Source of the DNA: Trebouxia sp. TZW2008
Lineage: Eukaryota; Chlorophyta; Trebouxiophyceae; Trebouxiales; Trebouxiaceae
Direction: 5' to 3'
DNA: 64,000 nt
Assembly (NCBI GenBank): GCA_002118135.1
Contig: BDIU01000399.1
Span: 248,204 to 312,203 of the forward strand
Shown in pieces: positions 45,201 through 56,100 of the stretch (position 1 is the stretch's first letter; every line of letters begins with the position of its first letter). Made by a program: the position numbers and the translations under genes. The notes below the pieces were generated by a model. It saw only the letters and a list, made by a program, of their open reading frames with translations, had not been told where the DNA came from and searched no databases.

Positions 45201-45297
45201 GTGTGGGCATAGCCAGCTACCTTCGCACGCGGGTCGCAGCGCCCGCAAGCTGCGGCATAGCCTCTTGATACTCAAGCGGCAATCCTAGCGCGTTCAT
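42231..45297 (-). CDS. SGO: Shugoshin-like centromeric cohesin protector
   Basis: Start at 45297 (MNALGLPLEYQEAMPQLAG). N-terminal coiled-coil exons follow: SLQGQLSFMSSDLNAHTEHA ... QLRLLQLQLMET (about 45150-45008), AKRAAAVNAEIVKANSMLKQ (about 44880-44740) and SEEDRRTIARLKAQLQAAQA (about 44340-44275). A long Ser/Thr-rich exon (44068 to about 43010) contains three GTSQP-type repeats. The C-terminal shugoshin motif is split over an intron: RSGRTKPRVVYEEPKLGSKL and RQ (to about 42762), then GDAFTFGS (from about 42360), ending with a basic RRKSSAPRSRSSS tail and stop at 42231. In the family the coiled coil binds PP2A and the basic motif binds centromeric phospho-H2A, protecting cohesin. Head-to-head with ASL; the start codons are 174 bp apart. 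Exon borders are approximate. Confidence 0.85.
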
Positions 45298-45471
45298 GCA
45301 AGACGCTGTGGGTCAAAAATGGCGCAGCGTCACTGACGCAGCATGCCTGCAGATGGCGGACTTGAGCGGGGTCCTTACTCAACTTCCCTTCACGTGAAAA
45401 GCGCAAACGGCAGCTTTCTGTTGACTTTTGCGACTTTGCTTGTGGATTTGCGTTTGTGCGTTGCAGCAGCA
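45298..45471. promoter_or_regulatory. 174-bp divergent promoter, shugoshin (-) and ASL (+)
   Basis: Only 174 bp separates the proposed start codons, so both 5' UTRs and core promoters must share it unless first exons are further out. The ASL frame is open upstream of 45472, which leaves a small doubt about that start. No TATA-like box stands out. Confidence 0.5.
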
Positions 45472-48400
45472 ATGCAGCTCCCGTCCGCTGTTGCGCAGCA
45501 AGGACGGCTGCAGGCAAGCACATTCGGTGCACCGCACTGTCTGCATCGCCAGTTGACCGCACGGCATGGTCGATTAAGCTCAACTTTGTTCAGACAGGTA
45601 TGGATGCGGATGATGATGCACAAGGTTCAACATGTGGCGGAAATCAACATTTGGGTGCATGCAGGACCGTTCGAGCCACCGCAGGATGCAAGCACCGGTA
45701 AGAGCCGACCAGTGCAGTTTGTTGCTATGCATGGCTTCTTGCATGGCAAACGCGAGAGTTGCATAGATCATGCTTACATGCTTGCAACTCATCTGCGCCA
45801 CTCAGATTGGCATGCGAGCCTCCAAGCTGCCCAGAACCACAGCATTTCCTCAGCTCCAGTTGCATGTTCTACAGATTCAGGCAGTAGCTGAAGTTCAGCA
45901 GACAGAGTCTGCCTCAAGCACCAAAAAGCTATGGGGTGGCAGATTCACAGGCGCCACTGATCCATTGATGGAAAAGTTTAATGAGTCTTTGCCATTTGAC
46001 AAGCGCATGTGGCAGGAAGACATTCGGGTACAAGCTGATTCATGCTTTCGTCATGCTGTGCATGCTGTGTCGCATGACATGCTGATGAAGATAGTCAGCA
46101 TGTGACATGTGCAGTTGATACAAAAGCACCCATGACAAGCGCATGCATCTTGTAAGGACATCACCGCATTCTGACTGCACTGCTAGTCTGAGTACAGACA
46201 ATCTGATGTAAGGAATATCTTCTCCGATACAAGTGCAACTGTTACATCAGGGAAGTACAACAGGTTCTTGTTGTGAGAACACTCATAGTAAGGACAATGC
46301 ATTGGTAACCAGCCACTGGATTCTGACTGCAGTGGCACCTCTGAGTAAGGACAACTTGATATAAGAACAGATTTCTTGGGAACCAAATCAGTCTTTACTA
46401 AGAGAAGACACTGTACTCTAAATCTGCAGGGCAGTCAAGCATATGTGAGGGCTCTACTGAAGGCAGGGGTGGTGACGAAAGAGGAAACAGCTACCATTGT
46501 AGAGGGCTTGGACAAGGTTGGTCAGGAATGGCAGAATGGCAGCTTTGAGATAAAGCAGGGTGACGAAGACATCCACACAGCCAATGAGAGGCGCCTCTCT
46601 GAGCTGATTGGATCTGTTGGTGGCAAGTTGCATACAGGCAGGAGTAGAAACGACCAGGTACCGATCTAAACCAACTGCTCCCTAACACTCTGACTTGACA
46701 TAATAACATGTGCCATGCACATCAGCCTTACATGTCAGCACGCATAGCAGCCACACACGTCAGCCACGCACATCAGCTGTGATTCCTGAGGACAATATGT
46801 CCAACACTAAATTTCCTTGATCACCTCAGCTGCAACAGCAAACCCTGTCCAATTGCTTGCTAAATCAAGCCAATGTCATGGCTAAGCTAACAGCTGCTGT
46901 CAGATCTGCACATCTTACCCCAGCCAATGTCATAAGGATCCTGCAAAAGTGCTTGCAAACCAGCCCTCGTGATACTGCACGCCCATGGGGGAAAATCCTT
47001 TTTGCACAACTGCACATACTTCCTTTCGAGTGCCATGCTGGTGTCGTTACTCGATGAGCAGCTGCAGATGCTAAAGCTGATTGCTCTGCCATTGCGAAAG
47101 AAAGCAAAGAAGCAAAAGCAGAAAGCGAAGCCAAAGAACAAATGAAGCAAGAGCATCTTTCTGCAGGTGGCCACTGATACCAGACTATGGCTGCTGAACA
47201 AGCTGAAAGAAGTAAGAGCCTCCCTAGCAGACCTCATCCGAGCCTCTGTAGCCAGGGCAGAGCAAGATGTGGATGTGCTTATGCCTGGCTTCACACACTT
47301 ACAGCCTGCCATGACAGTAAGGTGGAGTCATTGGCTGTTGGGTCATGCTGCAGCCTGGCAACGAGATGACATGCGCCTCAGAGACTTGATGCCAAGGGTG
47401 GCCATGCTGCCACTAGGGTCAGGTGACAACTTTTGCTTTTTCCACGTTTTGAGTATGAGAGTTGCTTGCTACATGAATGCAATGAAAAAGCACAATAGCG
47501 ATCAGAGCTGACGACCGTTTCATCCCTTTCATTTATATACATGGCAGCAGCTTAGCATATGTAACTGGCTGCTGAGTCATGCTGCTGCCTGGCAACAACA
47601 TGACACGCGCCTCAGAGACCTCACGCCTTGAGTGGGCATGCTGCCTCTAGCATCAGGCAACCGTTCATGTCGTGATTCCACATGCATAGCAGCAGCCCCC
47701 CTGTGACTTTATGGTGAAGCTATTGGCTGCTGGGCCATGCTGCTGCTGGGCGAAAAGACGACCTGCACCTGAGGGACCTCATAAACTGGGTGGCCACGCT
47801 GCCTCTAGCATCAGGTAACACTTCATGTCATAACTCCACATGCAAAGCAGCAGCCTGTCATGACAACACGATGGAGTCACTGGTTGCTGAACGACGCTGC
47901 TGCCTGGCAACAATATAGCATGCGCCTCAGAGACTTCATGCCTTGAGTGTCCATGCTGCCTTTAGCATCAGGTAAAACTTCATGTTATGAATACTCATGC
48001 AAAGCAGCAGCCTGCCATGACAAAATGGTGAAGTCACTGGTTGCTGAAAGACGCTGCTGCCTGGTCACAATATAGCATGCGCCTCAGACACCTCTTGCCT
48101 TGAGTGGCCATGCTGCCTCTAAGCTCAGGCAACTGTTCATATTATGATTCCACATGCATAATAGCAGCCCGCCATGACAGTGTCGTGAAGCTTTTGGCTG
48201 CTGGGCCATGCTGCTGGCTGGCAACAATATAGCATGCGCCTCAGAGACCTCTTGCCCCGAGTGGCCATGCTGCCTCTAGGCTCAGGCAACAGGTCATGTC
48301 ATGATTCCACATGCATAGCAGCAGCCCGCCATGACAGTGTGGTGAAGCTATTGGCTGCTGGGCCATGCTGCTGCTGGGCAAAAAGATGAGCTGCACCTGA

Positions 48401-51400
48401 GGGACCTCATCACCCGAGTGGCCGCGCTGCCTCTAGCCTCAGGCAACTGTTCATGTCATGATTCCACATGCATAGCAGCAGCCCGCCATGACAGTGTGGT
48501 GAAGCTATTGGCTGCTGAGCCATGCTGCTGCCAAGCAAAGCAATGGTGTGTGCCTGCAAGACTTGATGCCTAGAGTGGCCATGCTGCCTCTTGTCTCAGG
48601 TAACACTGTCATCCCTTCAATCTGGTGACAATCTTACAGCATGTCATGCCAACGGGGTTACACGGCAGCAGCTTAGCATATGACATGGGCTGCTGCGTCA
48701 TGCTGCTGCCTGGCAATGGGATGACATGCGGATGCAAGACCTCATGCCCAAAGTGGCCATGCGGCCTCTTGGCTTGGGTAACAAGCCCATGTCTGGGATT
48801 CAGTGACAAGTTGAAAGCATGTCCTGCCGATGGATATACATGGCGGCAGCTTAGCATGTAACACTGGCAGCTGAGTCATGCTGCTGCCTGGCAATGGAAC
48901 GACATGCACCTGAGGGACTTGATGCCTAAAGTGGCCATGCTGCCATTAGCCTCAGATGGATTGCAGGAGGTACCTCTGTGCCTCTTGCTGTACACCTGAA
49001 GCTAATGGCAGCACGGCCAGGTACAGAGGTCCCTCTTGCTTGCATACACAAGACTTGTGCCACTTGTGCTCAAGGCAGAAGCCTGCAAAAGTTACATAGG
49101 CATCACGTTGGACACTTTGCAATGCAAATGAAGTGCTGCCGTCCAGGTGCATTGGCAGGCAACCCTTTGCGGGTGGACAGGGAGATGATTGCTGGAAAGC
49201 TAGGCATCTACAGCGGCATCTGCCCCAACTACACGAACATACTCAGTGACAGAGACTTTGTGACTGTTGACAATTGTACAATACAAAGATGGTCTTATCT
49301 CTGTGCAGGTGCACCAGTAGGAAACCCTTTTGGACGGAGAGATGTTTGCTGAAGAGCTAGGGTCCTACGGCAGCATCTGCCTCAACTCCATGGACGTAGT
49401 CAGTGCCAGAAACTTTGTGACTTTGGGCAAATGTGGAAACCCGAGACAAATGTCGTTCATGTGCAGGTGCAATAACAGAAAGCCCTTTCGGGTAGGTAGG
49501 GAGATGAATGTTGAAGAGCTAGGCTTCTACAGCGGTACCTGCCCTCACCCTGGCGACATAGTCAGTGACAGAGACTTTGGGACTTCTAATAGCCGACAGT
49601 TGTGCATGAACAATAGGTGACTTCTGTTCCTGTCCAGGTGCATTGGCAGGCAACCCTTTTGGCGTGGACAGAGAGATGATTGCTGAAGAGCTAGGGTCCT
49701 ACGGCGGCATCTGGCCCAACTCCATGGACGTAGTCAGTGCCAGAGACTTTGTGACTATGGGCAGTTGCGCAAAACAGAAACGATTGTTGTTCGTGTGCAG
49801 GTGCATTGGCAGAAAGCCCTTCCGGGTAGGTAGGAAGATAATTGCTGAAGAGCTAGGCTACAGCGGTATCTGCCCTCACCCCGGCGACATAGTCAGTGAC
49901 AGAGACTTTGGGACTTCTGATAGCTGACAGTTGTGCAAAAACCAAAAGTGACTGCTATTCCTGTGCAGGTGCATTGGCGGGCAACCCTTTTGGGGTGGAC
50001 AGGGAAATGATTGCTGAAGAGCTAGGCTTCTACGGCGGTATCTGCCCCAACTCCATGGACGCTGTCAGCGACAGAGACTTTGTGATAGAAACGCTCTTCT
50101 TCTGCTCGCTGCATCTGGTGCACCTCAGCAGATGGGCAGAGGACCTCATCATATACAGCAGTGGCGCCTTCAAATACGTGCAGTGTAGCGACGCCTATGC
50201 AACAGGTGAACTGATGCATCAAACACACTTACTGCAGTGATCCTATGCAACAAGTGGCTGTCCATTAGCTACTGCTTGCTCTGTGCAACGGAGACACACT
50301 AGTGTTGTTACAACTGCTTTGCGACAGAGATGCTCTTCTTCTGCTCACTGCATCTGATTCACCTCAGCAAATGAAAACAGGGTCTCATCATATACAGCAG
50401 CAGAGCCTTCGAATACATGCAGTGTAGCGACGCCAATGCAACAGGTGAGCTTCTGCAGAGTGTTACTTTGAGCAGGAGGCGTCACGATGCATGCTCATGT
50501 CAACACAACCTGAATGATGGGAGTGATGCCTTCAAATACGTGGAGTGTAGAGCCGCCTATGCAACAAGTGGGTCCCTGCAACTTACTGCTGTGAGCAGAA
50601 AGGGCACAATGGTGACATCATCTGTGACGAATGCTTTGTGACAGAGACATTCTTCTTCTCCTGCTCACTGCATCTGGTGCACCTCAGCAGACGGGCAGAG
50701 GACCTCATCAGGTACAGCAGCGGCGCCTTCAAATATGTGCAGTGTAGTGGCGCCTATGCAACAGGTGACTTCTGCAGGGTGCTGGTCTGAGTGCATGCTG
50801 ATGTCATAATTACTGTTGTGGCTGGGGAGGCAAAGTTGCTGGAAAGGCAGTGGCATGCTTGCTTTGGACACAGTACAAACAGTTCTGGAAATGGTGCTGA
50901 TTGCTTTGCTTCAGCTGTATTTGCCACACACTGGTTTCCAACAAACAGTGAAGCTCTCACAAACGTGCAATATAGCAAGCACCCAAAGCTCAGTTTGGCA
51001 TGCCCAGTAGAAGTGCGTTGCAACAACGGCAACTGCCCTGTGGACCTGCATTCGCAATGCAGTTCAGAGTCTGATTCCCAAGGTTGAAATTCAATCACAC
51101 GCTACTATTGTCTTCGCCACCCTGTGATGCATTGCAGTATTTTCATGTTGCAGGGTCCAGCCTGATGCCCCAGAAGAAGAACCCAGATGCCCTAGAATTG
51201 ATCAGGGGCAAGGCCGGCCGCCTGCAGGGCAATCTATCAGGGCTATTAGCCGTCATGAAATCAGCCCCCACGACCTACAACAAGGACTTTCAAGAAGCCT
51301 GGGAGCTTATGTTTGACAGCGTGGATACCGCCTTTGACTGCATACGCATCTCCACTGGAGTCATCTCTACCATCAAGATCAATCCTGACCGCATGCTGGC

Positions 51401-52930
51401 GGGTCTGTCTGCCGACATGCTGGCAACAGACTTGGCTGAGTACCTTGTGCGCAAAGGCAAGGCTGCTGTCAAAACTTTTATGTGCTGTTCCTGTGACCTT
51501 GTGCTTGCAATGCTCCGGCAAGTCTGATGCATATGCTATTGCCTTTGAATGCACACGCATCTCCACTGATGTCATCTACCATCAAGATCAATCCTGATTG
51601 CATGATGGCTGGCTTGTCTGCTGACATGCTAGCATCAGACTTAGCCGAGTACCTTGTGCGCAGAGGTTGTTTCATGACTGCATACACATACACATCTCAA
51701 CTGGGGTCATCTCTACCATCAAAATCAACCCTGACCGCATGCTGGCGGGGCTTTCTGCTGACATAGGACCTTGCTGAGTATCTTGTGCACAAGGTGGAGC
51801 TGCTGTAAGGCTGCGTATGCATTTCCACCTTGTTGTCAGCAAAAGTGGTGTAGTTGCCCAGCAGCCGTAACGTCATGGCCGACAGATAGGTGCATGCGCT
51901 TTGCATCTGTCTTGCTTTGCTGGCAGCGTGTGCTGTGCCAATCAGTGTCCACCATGAATGGCATGTAAAAGGGCGAGGCTTCCAAGGGAAAAACAATCTA
52001 TGCCGTTGAGCGTCATAACAGGACCCTTTGTCCATGGAGGCAGCCCAGGACTGCTGCTCTAGAGCAGCAAACAGCAGAAAGTTGACCTGTGGGGTTCAGC
52101 CCAGGCTTCCAATGCAGCAGCAATGTTGCGCATGCATACATGTCCATGCTTGCAATGACACCATTGGAATCTATCAGATAAGTTTGTGACCCGCGTGTAT
52201 GCAGCATGTTGTTGTGCTTGTGCCTTTCAGCAAGGCTTACAGCTTGATCTGTGTGGTACAGGCGTGCCTTTCAGGGAAACTCACCACATTTCAGGAGCTG
52301 CTGTGAAGCTGGCTGAAGACAAGAATTGCCAGCTGTCAGACCTGAGCACACAGGACCTTCAAGGCATTAACAAACTATTTGAAGATGATGTGCAAGCAGT
52401 CTGGGACTTCAACAGGTGAAACAGAGCTGACACCCCAGAGCTACTGCTGCATGCATATTAAGCAGCACAGTAGGGCAATGCTCTGAGCATGCAATTGTAT
52501 GGATGGCAATTCAATTGTAAATGTGCAACCTTGGCAGGTTTCATTCTGTACACATTGCATCACACTGCGCCCTTGCTGCAAAGACCACAATCAGTGCTGC
52601 ATCGATGCATTGCCAAACTCTGATGATAAACATCTGACGAGTGCATTGCAAACATCTGGCCAATGCATAGTAAACATCTGATCAATGCATGGTAATCATG
52701 TGATCTGCTAGATTGTTGGCATGCCCTTGCAGCACATGCACATTCCCACTTGTGAGGTCACTCTGCTGTGTTTTAGCATGCAACACAGGGTTGATGGTCA
52801 CTTGTGTGAACGCATGTATGTACTTTGTAGGTCAGCTGAGATGCGAGATACAGATGGAGGTGCCAGCAAGCGATCAGTGCTACAGCAGGCTGACAAATTT
52901 AAAGCATACTTGAGCAACGAAGGCATTTGA
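45472..52930 (+). CDS. ASL: Argininosuccinate lyase, plastid-targeted
   Basis: Nine exons, 45472-45597, about 45665-45697, 45875-46027, 46430-46657, 47167-47422, 49969-50205, 51154-51456, 52262-52415 and 52831-52930, close in phase to 529 residues: a transit peptide ([19 protein letters not shown]) and a full enzyme. Motifs: [39 protein letters not shown] (catalytic His region), [18 protein letters not shown], the signature loop [12 protein letters not shown] with the catalytic Ser, [11 protein letters not shown], and [19 protein letters not shown]. It cleaves argininosuccinate to arginine and fumarate, the last step of arginine synthesis. The intron after 51456 appears to be GC-AG (AAAG|GCAAGG). 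The introns around exons 5, 6 and 7 are built largely of exon-edge copies, which inflates the gene to 7.5 kb. Confidence 0.93.
46190..46395 (+). repeat. Imperfect short repeats in an ASL intron
   Basis: Three loose repeats of a GTAAGGACAA ... ATAAGAAC ... GGGAACCA type pattern lie just before exon 4. They are not similar to the neighbouring exons, unlike the other ASL intron repeats. Confidence 0.35.
47305..48965 (+). repeat. Ten tandem copies of the 3' edge of ASL exon 5
   Basis: The true exon end ([20 protein letters not shown] ... VAMLPLGSG, donor GTGACA) is at 47305-47422. Nine decayed copies follow, anchored by GTGGCCATGCTGCC-like words near 47635, 47788, 47947, 48100, 48258, 48416, 48574, 48750 and 48928; most steps are 153-178 bp. 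Every copy begins inside the exon (CAGCAGCCCGCCATGACAGT in several) and so has no acceptor. Splice-donor positions read GC, GT, GT, GC, GC, GC, GT, GT and GA. Most carry frameshifts or stops. Confidence 0.95.
49140..50088 (+). repeat. Six tandem copies of the 5' edge of ASL exon 6, in a dimeric pattern
   Basis: Acceptor (TGTGCAG or close) plus about 40 codons starts near 49147, 49309, 49468, 49638, 49801 and 49969 (step about 160-170 bp). Only the last continues into the full exon. Copies 2, 4 and 6 read NSMD(V/A)VS; copies 3 and 5 read [16 protein letters not shown] and share spacer text. The array therefore grew partly in two-copy units of about 330 bp. Several copies remain open over long frames. 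Confidence 0.95.
50088..50772 (+). repeat. Tandem copies of the 3' edge of ASL exon 6
   Basis: The true exon end ([20 protein letters not shown] ... YATG, donor GTGAAC) stops at 50205. Copies lie at about 50317-50447 (donor GTGAGC), 50525-50572 (partial, donor AGTGGG) and 50634-50765 (donor GTGACT). They lie only downstream of the exon. Confidence 0.93.
51355..51800 (+). repeat. Three tandem copies of the 3' edge of ASL exon 7
   Basis: The true exon end ([20 protein letters not shown] ... YLVRK, donor GCAAGG) is followed by copies at about 51573-51667 (donor GTTGTT) and 51710-51800 (donor GTGGAG). The copies have GT where the true junction has GC. Confidence 0.9.
51965..52065 (+). repeat. 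Dispersed repeat family C
   Basis: TTGAGCGTCATAACAGGACC, CTTTGTCCATGGAGGCAGCC, CAGGACTG match the copies at 2301-2395 and inverted 30160-30240. It lies in an ASL intron. Confidence 0.6.
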
Positions 52931-53619
52931 CGACTTACACTGGGCCAGCATAATATCACTTGACTTGAGCGTGGGATGACAGCCACGGCGCTAACAGCCC
53001 TTGAAGCCGCAATGCGTGACTGCCGATGCACACATTCACTCCTGCTCGGTCATCAGCCAAGCGGAAATGAATGTCGGAAAAGGCCTTTGCCATTTACAGT
53101 GCTTACACAGCAAGTTGAGAGACAATGCTGCTACCCTATGTTCTAGGAGGCATGACATACATGCGAAGGTTGAGCAATCCAAAATTGTACTGCTTCACGG
53201 CAGCTTAAGGCCTGAAGCTCACAGGCTCACAAGACATACGCCGTGTGTGACAAAATATGAATACTTGACTTTGCCGTAAAGCACCTCACAAACAGTCCTT
53301 ACTGTAAAAGCACCATACATCAGTATGAACAAATTCAGCTTGCAAATCTCGTTCGAAGGTCTGCCATCACTTCAGCTCTTCATAAGTAAAACCAAATGCT
53401 TGCAGGGATTTAAAAACTCCCACTGTCACAACCGCATCAGGGCAAAATGATTTGTGACAGCTTGTATCTATTGCCTACATCACCTGCCCTCAATTCCTCG
53501 TCAGCAGCTGCCACATCTGTGGTCATGAGCATTTGTGAGCAGCCTATGCGCCTGACTGCATCTCAGTGTAACATCATCAGCTAATATAGATATGCCCCGT
53601 TCGTTGGCAAAACCATGAC
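52931..53619. other. Intergenic, convergent 3' flanks of ASL and the cathepsin gene
   Basis: No supported coding segment. It should contain both 3' UTRs and polyadenylation sites. Confidence 0.5.
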
Positions 53620-55343
53620 CTAGGCAATGCTGAGTTGAGGCCTTGAGTGATTCCTGGGGATGAGACCATACATTGACCCGACCAAGTCACCCTCACGCAC
53701 TTGCTCCTCAAGTTTGTACTCAGGCTCAGCATACCAGCAGTCACCACTCTCAATCTGCAGATTGTTAACACCCTTCTCCAATTTGAAGAAGCCAAGCTCT
53801 CCCCAGAAAGTACCTACAGCATGCATGAAATGTTGTCTCGAATAAATGCCATGAAACCAATCATTATGAACCAGCTCTGTGTATGCAGAGTCAACACAAG
53901 CGTATAGCTGAATTATGCAATGCCCAACAGGACACCAGTGGGTCCTTATCCGATTGGATGCCAGAGCATGCAAGCACAGCTTGACATGTGCTCTTGCAGC
54001 AACAACAGAAGAGAACACAGCCACAAACTTCAAGCACAGCATACAACATACCAAAAGTGCAGCATGCTGTGCAGCATTTGCATCAGCTTATGTCTCAGTC
54101 AAGTCAGAGACGCTCTGATGCCCACATGACCTTGGAGTCTCCTTCACTATATAAGCACTTGAAAACTCACCCCATGAGTTGCGAATGTGCCAGAAGTCCT
54201 TGCCATCTTCATGTCCCCAGCCAACAACTTCCACATCATGGTCAACATCGGTAGCATTGTCCTTGTCAGTCCACACACCGCCAGTATAGTTGAAGATGAA
54301 GTCATCTGGGCAGGCAATGCTGCAAGTGATGGGACCACGCTGCATGATCTCTGACATCATGCCTGCATCGAACTCATTTGTCAGCAATGTCTAGGAGCCC
54401 ACATCAATGTTGAGCTTTACAACATGGCAGTTGCATGCTGCTTGTGTTTTCAACCTGAGCTTTTGGACATGTGGGCAGTCACATACTGCTTGTGCTAAAG
54501 ACACTAAACAGGACCTTGACTTAGCTACAAGATGTGCAAGCTACTTCCTCATTTGAATGGAGGGTTGAAAACCACATGCATCCAGCGTGGCGCTCAACAG
54601 CTTAAGGGTCCCATGCATGCAGAAGCTGGCTCACACATGTGTGCTATGATGCAAATTCCAAGAGTAAAGATGCATTATCATCCGTCGTGTCAATTGGTGT
54701 GCATACCGTGGACATTAGAGGGCTCAATTCTGCCCCAGCGCTTCAGCTTGTATATGACAGGCTCCTTGACAGCCCAGCACTCTCCAGGGTCTGTTTCATT
54801 GTTAGAGTTGCAATTACGGCACCGTGCGTTGTCTGGACATTGCTTAAGACCCTCTGGGAACACATGGTGATCTGTGGCTGTGTAGATCATACAGCTCTCG
54901 TCTGGCAGGCCGTACTTTGTCATGTAGCCAAACATGTCAAAGACATCTCCACCGTTGCAGCCATCACCATATCCATGGTAGGCAGCACAGTTCAGCAGAG
55001 CCTGGCGGGACAGCATCACATCTGGTCCAAGGCCTTTCTTGGCAATCTTCAGTCTGTCCTGGACCATGTGGGTGCTGCCGTGAGCCCAACACGACCCGCA
55101 GTATATTGGGATGTGCTGATTCCACGAAGGTGTGCATAGGTTGTCAGCGCCATTGCTACACCAGCTGAAGTGCTTAGGCAGTCTGTCCAAGTCAATCAGA
55201 GGTGCAGGCAAGTGGTTGTGATACTGCGAGGCTTCGAGTGTGTTGCCTTTGTGTCCATGATTGCGTCCATGCACGCAGCTCAGTACAGTCAGCGTGGCCA
55301 GCAGGCCTAACAAGCTTCGCCACTGCAGGGGTGCACACGTCAT
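53620..55343 (-). CDS. Cathepsin Z (X)-like papain-family cysteine protease
   Basis: Start chosen at 55343 because it gives a clean signal peptide (MTCAPLQWRSLLGLLATLTV); an in-frame ATG at 55403 is possible. Exon 1 runs to about 54690 and holds a short propeptide, LPKHFSWCSNG, NQHIPIYCGSCWAHGSTHMV with the active-site Cys and the HIP insertion typical of cathepsin Z, and the DGCNGGDVFDM and YGLPDESCMIYTA regions. The next exon (to about 54160) has the QRGPITCSIACPDDFIFNYT segment, the active-site His in DVDHDVEVVGWG and Asn in RNSWG. The last exon continues FWGELGFFKLEKGVNN to the stop at 53620. Likely vacuolar or lysosomal, with carboxypeptidase activity in the family. The join between exon 1 and exon 2 is uncertain: the strong GTATGC donor gives the wrong phase, so a non-consensus donor or a missing small exon is likely. 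Confidence 0.88.
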
Positions 55344-56100
55344 CGTGAAAGACAGCGTCTGCGGTGTAGCCGCCCACACACCGGCAGTGCTCAGAGCATA
55401 CAACGCCTTAGCTTAGAACTTCACAAAACAAAAAGTTTGAAACTTGCGTTCGTGTGATCTCCGTCAAACAAGTTCAGTGCCGCTTACCAAAAGCCGTGAC
55501 TGCGCAACGGGCTGGGGTTCAAAATTTCAAGTGCAAACCCTATTGAAGCCCTTGCAAGCCATCAGGACTGCACAGCTGCATGCTCGGCAACAGGGCGGCA
55601 GTACCATCAACGTGCGCATGCGTCATTGACAGCTCAGAAGTCGAGTGAAGTCAGGTTTACACATTACCACAGCGTGGGGTGCATCCATTCATGTGTATTG
55701 CCCTGTTTACCGTCATGGCATGTATAGCTGCAAATTTAATGGATCCGCTGTGCATATAGATCACCGGCACTGATCTGTAAGTTGGCAAATTGAGCATGAT
55801 AGTACACTCTCAGATGCAGCTACAAGTTGAACATCAAAATCGACATAGCAAATGTACACCGACTCTTCAACAATGTAAGTACTGTTGACAAGGCAAGCAG
55901 CTACAGTGAAGCCTTGCAGTCTTGCAGATTGACATGATAAGCAGGCAGCATAACAACTCGGGCCAAGACTGTGCATCAACATGACAATGGGCAGACAACA
56001 TTGTAGCCAGGTTGCAAGACTCATTGCATTGCCTGGCAAGGTCAGATGGCGAATTCGACACTTTGTGCTTGTTCTACACAACATTGCCAGCGGTGTGACG
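55344..56100. other. Spacer between the cathepsin and Cys-repeat genes
   Basis: 5' flank of the cathepsin gene and 3' flank of the Cys-repeat gene, both minus strand. No supported coding segment. Confidence 0.5.

Noticed and set aside
49330..50240. Open frames that look like separate small genes with a repeated REMIAEELG motif
   Set aside because: They are copies of the ASL exon 6 start; only the last joins the real coding sequence.
47300..50770. CRISPR-like or satellite array because of the regular 150-170 bp step
   Set aside because: Units are diverged exon fragments with splice sites, the spacers are also repeated, and the organism is eukaryotic.
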